A DNA stretch of 64,000 nucleotides, from positions 1-64,000 of the forward strand of contig NZ_JAQIBC010000001.1 in assembly GCF_030347995.1 (NCBI RefSeq), read 5' to 3'. The DNA comes from Sulfurovum xiamenensis. GTDB taxonomy: Bacteria; Campylobacterota; Campylobacteria; Campylobacterales; Sulfurovaceae. Position 1 is the stretch's first letter. Each line of letters begins with the position of its first letter. A program made the translations under genes and the position numbers. The notes beneath the pieces are model-generated. The model was given only the letters and a program-made list of their open reading frames with translations. It was not told the DNA's origin and ran no database searches. Below, piece by piece: positions 35,978 through 44,679 of the stretch.

Positions 35978-37882
35978 ATGACATTTAAGTCACTCAGCCT
36001 TATCACGGCTACACTATTATTAACGACACCAAACTATGCTGAAGAGTTAGAAAACATTACTATCACATCTACATCATTTGAGATCTCTGAACTTGATGCA
36101 CCTTCAAGTGTAGACGTATATACACATGATGATATTGAAGCATCAAACTCTGATGATATCTTCCAGTTTCTCAATGAGCAAACCTCTGTGACGTCCATGC
36201 CATCTTATAGTAATCCATTTATCCAAAACCTTGATCTAAGAGGCTACGGTCTGGCAAACGGATATCAAAATATCGTGATCACCGTTGATGGAAGAAGAAT
36301 GAACAACATTGATAACGTACCACAACTTTTATCGGCCATTCCATTAGAAGATATTGAACAGATAGAGATATTAAAGGGGGGCAGCAGTGTCAGGTACGGA
36401 GATGGTGCAAATGCCGGATCTATCAATATCATCACAAAAACAAATAGTAAAAATTATGTGAAATCCTATATGGGGTCTCAGGGAAGAAAATTTGGCGCCA
36501 TCAATCTATCACATCAATTTGATAATTTGATCGTTAAGGGGTATATGGATTATTTTAAGTCAGATGGATTGAAACAAGATGAGAGATACAGCAAAAACAA
36601 ATTTGTGAGTATGAAATACTTTCCAACGGATACTTTAGAACTTAGCTTAAAACGAAGCTTTGCAAAGATGCAGACAAAATATCCAAACCCTATCACATTG
36701 GATGATTTTAACAATAATATAGAAAAAGACAATGGTTTTAATGAACAATACTTATCTTCTTATGTGACCTCTATGGGGTTAACGTACGATATTACACCCA
36801 ATTTATCATTAGATCTCAACTACAATGACGAAAATAAGAAAAGTGAATATATCAGTCCATACCCTGCAGTATTTCATTATAAGTATAAAAGTTTAGTATC
36901 ACAATTAAAATATACAAATGAACAGACAAAGATCCTATTGGGGTTTGAACTCTTTAATGGAGATAGACAATCTACAACTGACACGACTTCCAAAGATAAT
37001 CAGGCATTTTTCATTTCTGCAGCACACACTTATGACAAAAGTAGTATCAACATTGGCGCACGATATGAAAAAGTGACTTATAATCATACCCCAACCAGTG
37101 GTGCAGATTTTGACCAAAAAGAGTCACTACAAGGTTATAACCTTGGATACAATTACAAATTAAATAACACTCAATCACTTTTTGTCAATTTTGATAGAGC
37201 CTACCAAGCACCAAATATCGATAACTTCTTTGCATTTAACTGGAGTACTTTTGCGCTTGACTTTAATCCAGACATCAAACCAATGAAAACAGATACCCTA
37301 AGTGTTGGATTGAATGCCATTGATCCTAAAAACAAACTAAAGATCACCCTCTTTGGAACAAAACTAAAAGATGAGATCTACTATTACAACAGTGGTAGTT
37401 GGCTTACAAGCATCAATACCAATATCGATAAATCATACAAATATGGTTTAGAATTGTTTGACAAATACAATATCAATGAGAATTTCTACACTTCAGTAAA
37501 CTATCGGTATGTTATTGCTAAAATTGATAGTGAAGATGAAGCAGATCATGCCTATGATGGAAAATATCTTCCAGGCGTTTCAAAACATAATGTCACACTG
37601 AATCTTGGAACAACATTTGGGAAGTTCTCTGGTGTATTATCCCATACCTATAAAAGCAAAGCGTATGCAAGTGATGACTTTGAGAACAATTTTTCTCAAA
37701 AACAAAAAGCATACAATAGTACAAACCTTTCACTCAAATATACATTGAGTCAATATGCAGAACTCTTTGCAAAAGCTGAAAATATCTTTGATCAGAAAAA
37801 TGGTATTTGGATCAGTGATGATGTGATATACCCGATCAATTTTGAAACAATATACTACGCAGGTATAAAGGTAAAATTCTAA
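35978..37882 (+). CDS. TonB-dependent outer-membrane receptor
   Basis: A 634-residue receptor for energised uptake across the outer membrane. It has a signal peptide (MTFKSLSLITATLLLTTPNYAEE), then the TonB-dependent plug (about residues 35-145, with IQNLDLRGYGLANGYQNIVITVDGRRMNN, IEILKGGSSVRYGDGANAGSINIIT), and a 22-strand barrel. The barrel ends with the outer-membrane signal YYAGIKVKF. The ligand cannot be told from the sequence; iron-chelates, cobalamin and metals are all possible. The small membrane gene downstream follows after 1 bp, so the two are probably one operon. Confidence 0.93.
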   Translation: MTFKSLSLITATLLLTTPNYAEELENITITSTSFEISELDAPSSVDVYTHDDIEASNSDDIFQFLNEQTSVTSMPSYSNPFIQNLDLRGYGLANGYQNIVITVDGRRMNNIDNVPQLLSAIPLEDIEQIEILKGGSSVRYGDGANAGSINIITKTNSKNYVKSYMGSQGRKFGAINLSHQFDNLIVKGYMDYFKSDGLKQDERYSKNKFVSMKYFPTDTLELSLKRSFAKMQTKYPNPITLDDFNNNIEKDNGFNEQYLSSYVTSMGLTYDITPNLSLDLNYNDENKKSEYISPYPAVFHYKYKSLVSQLKYTNEQTKILLGFELFNGDRQSTTDTTSKDNQAFFISAAHTYDKSSINIGARYEKVTYNHTPTSGADFDQKESLQGYNLGYNYKLNNTQSLFVNFDRAYQAPNIDNFFAFNWSTFALDFNPDIKPMKTDTLSVGLNAIDPKNKLKITLFGTKLKDEIYYYNSGSWLTSINTNIDKSYKYGLELFDKYNINENFYTSVNYRYVIAKIDSEDEADHAYDGKYLPGVSKHNVTLNLGTTFGKFSGVLSHTYKSKAYASDDFENNFSQKQKAYNSTNLSLKYTLSQYAELFAKAENIFDQKNGIWISDDVIYPINFETIYYAGIKVKF

Positions 37883-37883
37883 A

Positions 37884-38444
37884 ATGAAAATTATCCCCTT
37901 ATGGTTCATCCGGTACAAGTTCTTCAATTCCCTCTTTTTGGGATTGAGTGTGGGTGCTATATTTACACTTTATGCACCGCTTGAACCCTCTATCTATTCC
38001 ATGGGGGGAGTATTGCTCGCAATGGGTATGCTGATCGTTGCAAGATTTTACCATACTATACTCAATGCAGAGTGGTTTTTCAGGATCTCACTCTTTGTAG
38101 AAGGTGTTTTACTCTTAGCCATGCTCTACTTTCTCTATGCTTCTTACAACTATCAAACCGCCCTGCTGCTTTACATCGGGTATCAGATCACGTTTGTTTT
38201 TGGCAATTATCTTATAAGAGCTGAAACACTTCTACTCAACACAGATATCCTCTTAACCAAACTCGATACAGTCAAACAGATAGGCTATCTTTTGGGTATG
38301 GGGCTCGCATATCTTTTTTACAAAACCCTTACACATTACGGTATAGACGATAACCAAACACAGGTCTATGACCTGCATTTTTTACTGATAGCTGTTGAGT
38401 TGGTTGTGATTGTTCTGATTATAAAAAGTTTTAAAAGAGTATAG
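37884..38444 (+). CDS. Six-helix membrane protein paired with the TonB receptor
   Basis: A 186-residue protein with about six hydrophobic helices, for example FNSLFLGLSVGAIFTLYA, MGGVLLAMGMLIVARF and FRISLFVEGVLLLAMLYFLY. Acidic and Tyr-rich loops are few. The size suggests half of a larger permease, but no transporter motif is recognised. It starts immediately after the receptor stop, so translational coupling is likely, and it might move the receptor's substrate through the inner membrane. That is inference from position only. Confidence 0.7.
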   Translation: MKIIPLWFIRYKFFNSLFLGLSVGAIFTLYAPLEPSIYSMGGVLLAMGMLIVARFYHTILNAEWFFRISLFVEGVLLLAMLYFLYASYNYQTALLLYIGYQITFVFGNYLIRAETLLLNTDILLTKLDTVKQIGYLLGMGLAYLFYKTLTHYGIDDNQTQVYDLHFLLIAVELVVIVLIIKSFKRV

Positions 38445-38465
38445 AAAACTTCGTAGACAAAGTGG

Positions 38466-39476
38466 TTAACAGTTTCGCTTTTGTCTTTTGATCATCGCGG
38501 CAAGAAACATATACATCAGTATCCCATTGAGTAAAAAAAGTATCAGTAAGAATCCTTCATCCATATGTTTCTCCAGTTGCAGCCCCGTTAAAGAGTAAAT
38601 GGCTTGAAATACCCCTAAAAAAAGTACTGTATTACGTGTATCTTCTGCAAAAAAGTGTCGCAGTATATGGTGAATATGGCATCTATCTGCAGAAAACATA
38701 GATCTCGCTTTGATCTTTCGACGCATCATCACTACCAATGTATCTAAGATGGGAATTGCTGCTATGAACAGTATGCTGACAGTAGGTAGATAAGCCAGTG
38801 ACTTGATCGCCAATAGTGAGATCACAAACCCCAATGTCAAAGAACCGCTGTCTCCCATAAAAATGGAAGCCGGGTGCCAATTAAAGACAAGAAAGCCTAA
38901 TAGTGCTGAGATAAATGCTCCAGACATCATCATCATAAACAGATCATCATAGGTGTACCCTACTACAAAAAAACTTCCAAGTATCACCATACTCACTGTA
39001 GCTGCAAGTCCATCAAGTCCATCTATCAGATTCATTGCATTGGTGAACCCGACCACGGCAAAGATGGTAAAAGGAAGTGCAAACCATCCCAATGAAAGTT
39101 CAAATCCAAAAAATACACCCAGATGATCGATCACAATATTGTCAAAATAAAGCAGCACAGTACTGACTATAATAATCAAGAATTTAGTGTTGGGTGAAGT
39201 ATCACGATGATCATCCAGTAACCCCACGATAAAAACAAGTAAAACAGCTATACAGGTCGATGCATAAGAGAGTATCACATCAAAATAAAAAATAGGAAGT
39301 ACCAAAGCGATCGCAAGATAAAACCCTATCCCCGCACCTCTTGGTGTATGATTCCTGTGTGTACTGCGCTCATTAGGCACATCTATCAAGCCCATCTCTG
39401 CGGCATAATGTTTCACCAAGCCGACCAAGAGCAAAGAGAGGATGAAGATGCCTACAAATACCATATACATCTGCAT
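38466..39476 (-). CDS. WecA/MraY-family phospho-sugar transferase
   Basis: An integral membrane enzyme that transfers a sugar-1-phosphate (typically GlcNAc-1-P) to undecaprenyl phosphate to start a polysaccharide unit. Motifs are VPNERSTHRNHTPRGAGIG, GLLDDHRDTSPNTK with the catalytic Asp pair, NAMNLIDGLDGLAATVSM, FMGDSGSLTLGF and RCHIHHILRHFF. I start it at the ATG at 39476, with GGAG just upstream, since a longer frame from 39521 overlaps the preceding gene by 43 bp. About 11 membrane segments are visible. It probably starts assembly of the polysaccharide made by this locus. Confidence 0.92.
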   Translation of the reverse strand: MQMYMVFVGIFILSLLLVGLVKHYAAEMGLIDVPNERSTHRNHTPRGAGIGFYLAIALVLPIFYFDVILSYASTCIAVLLVFIVGLLDDHRDTSPNTKFLIIIVSTVLLYFDNIVIDHLGVFFGFELSLGWFALPFTIFAVVGFTNAMNLIDGLDGLAATVSMVILGSFFVVGYTYDDLFMMMMSGAFISALLGFLVFNWHPASIFMGDSGSLTLGFVISLLAIKSLAYLPTVSILFIAAIPILDTLVVMMRRKIKARSMFSADRCHIHHILRHFFAEDTRNTVLFLGVFQAIYSLTGLQLEKHMDEGFLLILFLLNGILMYMFLAAMIKRQKRNC

Positions 39477-39478
39477 AA

Positions 39479-40219
39479 CTATGCTCCGAGCGTATGGTTC
39501 AAGATCGTATTGTTTTCCCATACCTTTGCATATGCTTCACTCATGAATACATCATCCAGAAATTTCGTCTGTTTGAGATGATGTATATCCGAACCTAAGA
39601 AATCGATCATCCCATGTTTAGAGAGTATCTCTGCTTTTTTCTTAGCATCTTTGCCGTAGTGACCTCCCAGGGAATTCAGATCGAGCTGGAAAAGTACACC
39701 AAGCTCTTTAAACCTACCATACTCTTTGAGCGGATCGCTCACATAACGGTAACGTTCAGGATGTGCCATAAGTGGTATATACCCAGCAGCAGAAATTTCA
39801 AAGATCATCTCTTCGACCTGCAAAGGTTTAGTCACATACGAAGTTTCAAAAAGAAGGTATTTTCCATCAATACTCATCACTTCATCACTATGAAGTTGAT
39901 CATAGAACCCTTCATCCAGATAATACTCTGCAGCAGCTTCTATCTCTATCTTAATACCCTCACCCTTGGCCGCCTCTCTTAAAGAGACCAATCCCTCCTT
40001 GATGATCTGAGGTGTATTGCGGTAGACATCTATCATGATATGCGGTGTGGTGATCACTTTCTCGTAACCCAGTGCCTCCATCCCTTTCAAAAGAGAGAGG
40101 CTCTCCTCCATACTTTGGGAACCATCATCGATTCCCGGAATGAAGTGTGAATGAAGATCTACTTTCAGCACAGGTCCTCTTTTTTTCTCTTTTGTTTTTT
40201 TAAAGAAAGGAAAGATCAT
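39479..40219 (-). CDS. CpsB/YwqE-type PHP protein tyrosine phosphatase
   Basis: A 246-residue PHP-family metal-dependent phosphatase of the kind that dephosphorylates the bacterial tyrosine kinase (CpsB/Wzb role). The metal ligands show in VDLHSHFIPGIDDGS, ITTPHI, AEYYLDE, MAHPERY and GSDIHH. It follows wzc with a 4-bp overlap, so kinase and phosphatase are translated together, which supports this function. The substrate is inferred to be the Tyr-rich tail of the adjacent Wzc. Confidence 0.9.
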   Translation of the reverse strand: MIFPFFKKTKEKKRGPVLKVDLHSHFIPGIDDGSQSMEESLSLLKGMEALGYEKVITTPHIMIDVYRNTPQIIKEGLVSLREAAKGEGIKIEIEAAAEYYLDEGFYDQLHSDEVMSIDGKYLLFETSYVTKPLQVEEMIFEISAAGYIPLMAHPERYRYVSDPLKEYGRFKELGVLFQLDLNSLGGHYGKDAKKKAEILSKHGMIDFLGSDIHHLKQTKFLDDVFMSEAYAKVWENNTILNHTLGA

Positions 40220-42519
40220 TTCTCATCTTCTTCATAATATCCGTACCCATACCCATAACCGTAGCCATATCCGTGCCTCGACGTTTTCACATCATTGAGC
40301 ACGATACTTAAACCACTGATCTCTTCTTTGGAAAGTTTTTCTATACTGTGCAAGAAACCTTTTTTAGAGTAATCTGCTCTAAGCAGATAGATACTGGTAT
40401 CTGCAAAAGACATCAAAGTACGTGCATCCGTGACCAAACCTATCGGAGGGGTATCAAGGATGATCACATCATACACTTCTCTTAATTTTTCTAGTACCTT
40501 TTCCATCAAAGGACTCTGTATCAATTCACTTGGATTTGGCGGTACCGGTCCAGAAGTGATAATATCCAAGTTCTCATACTCAGTCTGCTGAATTACTTCT
40601 CCTAAAGCCGTATGACCTGAGAGTAAGGTACTCATACCTTTACTGTTTTGAAGCCCAAACTTCTCATGTAGTGTCGGTTTTCGCATATCAAGATTGAGTA
40701 TGACGGTTTTCTTATCTGCCATACTCATGATCCCTCCCAGGTTGATACAGGTGGTGGTTTTCCCTTCTCCACCGATCGTTGAAGTGATGGCGATGACATG
40801 GGTACTCGTATTTCTCACCATAAACTGCAGGTTAGTACGTATATTTCTAAAAGATTCAGCTAAAGCTGATTTAGGGGAGGCAAATACCTGGACCGCACCA
40901 TTAATTTCTTTCATATGCGGTATCTGTCCAAGTACAGGTACATCCGTCACTTTAGTGACATCTTCTTCCTCTTTGATGCGGTCATCCAGGAACTCTCTTA
41001 AAAAGGCAACAGCAATTCCAAGTATTAATCCTAATATCAACCCTACCAATACAATCATCTTGCGTTTAGGCTTAATAGGAGATTCCGGGTAAAGTGCCTT
41101 ATCAATGATCCTGTTCTTACTGACCGTAGAGGCTTTGATGATCGCTGTCTCTGAGCGCTTCTCCAAAAGATAAGAGTAGATCTTCTCATTCACCACGAAC
41201 TTACGCTGCAACTGCCCGTACATTCTCTCATCTGCAGGAAGTTGATTTAAAAGTTTCTGCTGCTCAGAGATAGATCGTTCAAGCAATGCCTTTTTCTCTT
41301 TAATACTTTGACTCATACTCTCGATCGTCATAAGTACATTCTTTTTAAGTTCTGCGATCACTCTTTTAAGTCTACGTACCTCAGGATACATTTCAGTTTT
41401 CGTTTCACGTAGGATTTTATGCTGAGCGATAACCTCATGAAGTTCTTTGAGCATAGCAGAAATTTGTGCCTGAACCATCACAAGCCCTGTAGCAGTAATA
41501 CTCTCAGAATCCTGTCCCGACTTCATCTGTTTATAGAGTGTATTTAACATCTCATCTTCCATAGAGATCTCTGCCAGTTTCGTTTCAGATTCACTCATCT
41601 GTTTAAGGATATTTTCTGCTTTTGCACTTAAACTTACCGTATTTGAAGATTTTTTGAACTCTTCTAGTTTAATCGCCGAACCTTTAAGGTTTTCAGTGAT
41701 GGCTTTCAACTGTTTATCGACAAAATCAAGTGTGCGTGTTGCCTCTTGTGTCTTTTTCTCTATATTTTGCTCAATATAGGCTTTAGCCAAAGCATTCGCA
41801 AACTCCTGAGCACGCAAGGCGACATTATCGCTATATGAGATCTCAAGGATAGTAGAATACCTGGAGAGTTGATCGACTCTGACACCTCTGGCAACATTTT
41901 TTGCCATATTTACAGGGTCCAATATTACAAAACGGTACTTTGTATCTTGCGGTTCTTTGGTTTTTACAATGTTCAGATGAAAATGTTCTGTCACGATCTC
42001 TTCGCCGTAAGGAAGCGTTTTATCATAACTCCATAAATTTCCATGCCTGTCTTTTGCCTCTTCCACGATCAAACGATAGTGCTTTTCATCAACCGGATAA
42101 AAGTCAAAAGAGATACCATACCCTTTGAGCATTCCCACTTGAAAGGGGCTCTCTTTATACAATTCGATCTCTTTGAATTTTCTGGTTGTGTAGTATTTAT
42201 GGGTAAAATCTACCTCTTTGAGTGCTTTTTCAGTAAGAAATCTTGACTGTATGAGCTCCATCTCTGTAGCTGCATTCATGCTGCCTGATTCCATGGCCAT
42301 TGCAAGTACATCCTGACCACTACTACTGTGTTTATCCAAACCTACTTCAACTGTGGCTGAAGCCTTATAGAGATTGGGTTGAAAATAGGCATAATAACTA
42401 CTAGTACATCCAAATAGAATAACAAAAAGAAGAATCATTATTTTATAGCGATAAAGAGTTCTAAATATCTCTTTAATGTCTATCGTATCTTCTTCTATTT
42501 GCAAGCTGTCTCTGTTCAT
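40216..42519 (-). CDS. wzc: Polysaccharide co-polymerase and tyrosine autokinase (Wzc-like)
   Basis: A 767-residue fusion of a Wzz-type chain-length regulator and BY-kinase. The N-terminal membrane helix (MILLFVILFGCTSSYYAY) leads into a periplasmic coiled-coil domain. A second helix is near residue 510 (MIVLVGLILGLILGIAVAF), and the cytoplasmic kinase follows. Walker A is STIGGEGKTTTCINLGG, the second motif is VILNLDMRKPTLH, and VIILDTPPIGLVTDA is Walker B. The C-terminus is unusual: six Gly-Tyr pairs plus one Tyr precede EEDEK, giving seven tyrosines to be phosphorylated. It controls chain length in the locus that follows. Confidence 0.93.
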   Translation of the reverse strand: MNRDSLQIEEDTIDIKEIFRTLYRYKIMILLFVILFGCTSSYYAYFQPNLYKASATVEVGLDKHSSSGQDVLAMAMESGSMNAATEMELIQSRFLTEKALKEVDFTHKYYTTRKFKEIELYKESPFQVGMLKGYGISFDFYPVDEKHYRLIVEEAKDRHGNLWSYDKTLPYGEEIVTEHFHLNIVKTKEPQDTKYRFVILDPVNMAKNVARGVRVDQLSRYSTILEISYSDNVALRAQEFANALAKAYIEQNIEKKTQEATRTLDFVDKQLKAITENLKGSAIKLEEFKKSSNTVSLSAKAENILKQMSESETKLAEISMEDEMLNTLYKQMKSGQDSESITATGLVMVQAQISAMLKELHEVIAQHKILRETKTEMYPEVRRLKRVIAELKKNVLMTIESMSQSIKEKKALLERSISEQQKLLNQLPADERMYGQLQRKFVVNEKIYSYLLEKRSETAIIKASTVSKNRIIDKALYPESPIKPKRKMIVLVGLILGLILGIAVAFLREFLDDRIKEEEDVTKVTDVPVLGQIPHMKEINGAVQVFASPKSALAESFRNIRTNLQFMVRNTSTHVIAITSTIGGEGKTTTCINLGGIMSMADKKTVILNLDMRKPTLHEKFGLQNSKGMSTLLSGHTALGEVIQQTEYENLDIITSGPVPPNPSELIQSPLMEKVLEKLREVYDVIILDTPPIGLVTDARTLMSFADTSIYLLRADYSKKGFLHSIEKLSKEEISGLSIVLNDVKTSRHGYGYGYGYGYGYYEEDEK

Positions 42520-42623
42520 TCTTTTCCTTAGGTTCGTAAAGTATTCTAATCATTGGTGTTCTATATCTGGAAGATATAAGTGAAGTTCTCTTCGAGTCCT
42601 ATTTCTGACCCAAAGAGAAAGGA

Positions 42624-43229
42624 TTAAAAGTTATAAGTTATACCTGCAGTAATGGCATCTGTATCCACATCTTCCACTGTTCCATACCAAGTGCCACCCA
42701 TACCGTTTGCGATACTGACAAAATCAACAAAGAATCCAATATCTTCTGAATAAGCATAATTTACACCTAGACCCCACTGGAATCCACTATCATCCACATC
42801 GATATCTTTGCCATCTATACCATCAACTGTCATACCACCAAACCCTAGCAATGCATATAGATTCCATTCTTCATTTACCGGGTATTGAGGTTTTGCATAG
42901 ATACCCCATGTATCACTGTTAATGCTGTCTTCATCAAACATATAGGTTGAATAACGACCTTCTACCGCCATATACTCATTAAACTCATATCCAGCTAATA
43001 CTAAAAGGTTTCCTGTTCTATCACGGTCTGAATGATTATTGAAAAAGTCTATAGAATCGGTCCCTGTACTTAGCCAGGCGAAACCAACACCCACATAGAA
43101 GTTCTTCTCTGCTTCTACAACTTCAACTACTGGTTCAATTGCTGGTTCAACCTCTTTCATGTCTCCGCCTGCAAATCCCAAACTACTTAACGCCGCAACT
43201 GCCCATACCGAAAGTACTATCTTTTTCAT
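42624..43229 (-). CDS. Outer-membrane beta-barrel protein
   Basis: A 201-residue protein with a signal peptide (VLSVWAVAALSSLGFAGG), a short acidic Glu/Val-rich segment, and an eight-strand OmpA- or OprF-like barrel (EKNFYVGVGFAWLSTGT to the terminal AITAGITYNF with aromatic end). It resembles small surface-exposed porin-like proteins. Being next to the wzc block on the same strand suggests a role at the cell surface, but not specifically in polysaccharide export. Wza is not visible here, and this protein is not a Wza. Confidence 0.8.
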   Translation of the reverse strand: MKKIVLSVWAVAALSSLGFAGGDMKEVEPAIEPVVEVVEAEKNFYVGVGFAWLSTGTDSIDFFNNHSDRDRTGNLLVLAGYEFNEYMAVEGRYSTYMFDEDSINSDTWGIYAKPQYPVNEEWNLYALLGFGGMTVDGIDGKDIDVDDSGFQWGLGVNYAYSEDIGFFVDFVSIANGMGGTWYGTVEDVDTDAITAGITYNF

Positions 43230-43257
43230 TCTTTTCCCTTGTGTTTTTAATACATAG

Positions 43258-43263
43258 ATTATA
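43258..43263 (-). promoter_or_regulatory. -10 box of the beta-barrel gene
   Basis: Reading the minus strand, TATAAT lies about 30 bp upstream of the ATG at 43229. Only a poor -35 (TTATTA-like) can be found at 17 bp distance, which is usual for Campylobacterota. Confidence 0.45.
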
Positions 43264-43397
43264 CTATTTTATGCTTTACTTAATAATTACATTGAACAGT
43301 AAGTTTACCTCATCTGAACCCACTACACAATATTAAGCCAGCATCATAGCTTAAAGATGTCATATTTATGTCATATATCCAAACTTTTCTCTTTATA

Positions 43398-43432
43398 CTT
43401 AAAGCTTAACGCTTAGTACTTAACGCTATAAT
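43398..43432. repeat. Heptanucleotide repeat cluster 2, with -10 box
   Basis: Five in-phase units: CTTAAAG, CTTAACG, CTTAGTA, CTTAACG, CTATAAT. The last unit holds the only TATAAT -10 box before the plus-strand gene, five bases from its ATG. The repeat array thus forms the core promoter region, and the transcript would have almost no leader. Confidence 0.65.
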
Positions 43433-43437
43433 CCCCT

Positions 43438-44625
43438 ATGCTAAGTAAAAATACAATCGTGCAACTCAATGATGATCTCAAGTTCCTGGTCGCCTGTTGC
43501 CAGACAGAACCATCTGTAGATGACAACAAATTTATCCTCTCTTATCTTAACGCTGAACGCTTTGACCTGAACGCTTTGATTAGTCTGGCTAATCAACATG
43601 GCGTGCTCCCTCTCGTATACAAAACCATGAAAAAAATCGTTGTAGATGACCCTAATTTCATTCAACATTTTCTCTCTGAGCTAAAACCATACTACATGTC
43701 TATTGTTCAAAGAAACATGTTAATGACAACTGAACTCATCAACATCATCAAACTGCTCAGAGAGAACCAGATGGAAGCTATTGCCTTTAAAGGTCCCACC
43801 CTTTCTCAAAAAGCATATGGCGATATCACGTTACGACAATTTGGTGATCTGGATATACTCATAAAGAGGTCAGATGTTTCTACAATGATCGGTCTATTGA
43901 TAGCAGAAGGCTATGTACCTCAGCTTGAGCTGGATACAAAATTAAAAGAGACTTTTCTTAATGCATTGAATGTTATTGGTTTTTACAAAAACACTTCAAA
44001 TATACTTATAGAAGTACACTGGGAGTTACTCTCAAAAAACTATGCTATAGCGTGGGATGAAGATGCACTTTGGGGTCAAAAGAGAGAGAGTATAACTATT
44101 AATAAATTCAGCCTTCAAGTGCTCCCCTGTGAGGAGCAACTTCTTTATCTCTGCACCCATGGTTCCAAACATCTCTTTGAACGTCTTGAATGGATTTGCG
44201 ACATTGACAGATACATCAAAGTTAATCCCGATATCAACTGGACATACCTGCTCAATGAAGCTAAAAAACGTGGTATCAAACGTATGCTCTATCTCGGATT
44301 GACACTCTGTCAACATTTCTTTAGACTAGAACTCCCAGAATTAATCGAAGAAAATATAAAACAGGATAAAAAACTGTCTGAACTCATATCCAAAGTTATT
44401 AAATCTAATTTTTCAGAAACTTCAAAAGAGGGGAAAAACTATAGTTATTTAATGCTAATCTGGAACTTGAGAGAAAATCTCCCTGACAAATTTCGCTTTA
44501 CATGGTATGCATTTTTCGCACCACAATTTGATGATTTTAAATTTATTCAGCTACCTAATTATCTAGCATTTCTCTACCCTCTAGTAAGACAATTTCGACT
44601 AATAAAAAAATATATCCAACGTTAA
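43438..44625 (+). CDS. Nucleotidyltransferase-family protein (NTP_transf_5-like)
   Basis: A 395-residue protein of the nucleotidyltransferase family 5 type, common in polysaccharide loci. The N-terminal half has NQHGVLPLVYKTMK and IAFKGPTLSQKAYGDITLRQFGDLDILIK, where GDLDILI holds the two metal-binding Asp. Later parts include EVHWELLSKNYA and LYLCTHGSKHLFERLEWICDIDRYI. The substrate is unknown. It is on the plus strand against the rest of the locus. No Shine-Dalgarno is seen, and the -10 box lies only five bases before its ATG, so a leaderless transcript is likely. A heptamer array lies within its coding region. Confidence 0.8.
   Translation: MLSKNTIVQLNDDLKFLVACCQTEPSVDDNKFILSYLNAERFDLNALISLANQHGVLPLVYKTMKKIVVDDPNFIQHFLSELKPYYMSIVQRNMLMTTELINIIKLLRENQMEAIAFKGPTLSQKAYGDITLRQFGDLDILIKRSDVSTMIGLLIAEGYVPQLELDTKLKETFLNALNVIGFYKNTSNILIEVHWELLSKNYAIAWDEDALWGQKRESITINKFSLQVLPCEEQLLYLCTHGSKHLFERLEWICDIDRYIKVNPDINWTYLLNEAKKRGIKRMLYLGLTLCQHFFRLELPELIEENIKQDKKLSELISKVIKSNFSETSKEGKNYSYLMLIWNLRENLPDKFRFTWYAFFAPQFDDFKFIQLPNYLAFLYPLVRQFRLIKKYIQR
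43546..43580. repeat. Heptanucleotide repeat cluster 3, inside coding region
   Basis: Five units in phase: CTTAACG, CTGAACG, CTTTGAC, CTGAACG, CTTTGAT. They encode the LNAERFDLNAL part of the nucleotidyltransferase-like protein. The repeat begins about 110 bp after cluster 2, which precedes the same gene. Confidence 0.55.
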
Positions 44626-44640
44626 CTCTTATCAATTATT

Positions 44641-44673
44641 AAACATGTGTAAAAAGCATTTTTACACATGTTT
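44641..44673. terminator. Bidirectional intrinsic terminator between convergent genes
   Basis: A perfect 15-bp inverted repeat, AAACATGTGTAAAAA with TTTTTACACATGTTT, with a 3-nt loop. It lies between the plus-strand gene ending at 44625 and the glycosyltransferase gene ending at 44680. Each strand has a T-rich 3' arm, which fits termination in both directions. Confidence 0.8.
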
Positions 44674-44679
44674 GATATT

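Noticed and set aside
43398-43580. CRISPR-like array
   Set aside because: The repeat period is 7 bp and there are no spacers; no cas genes are in the window.
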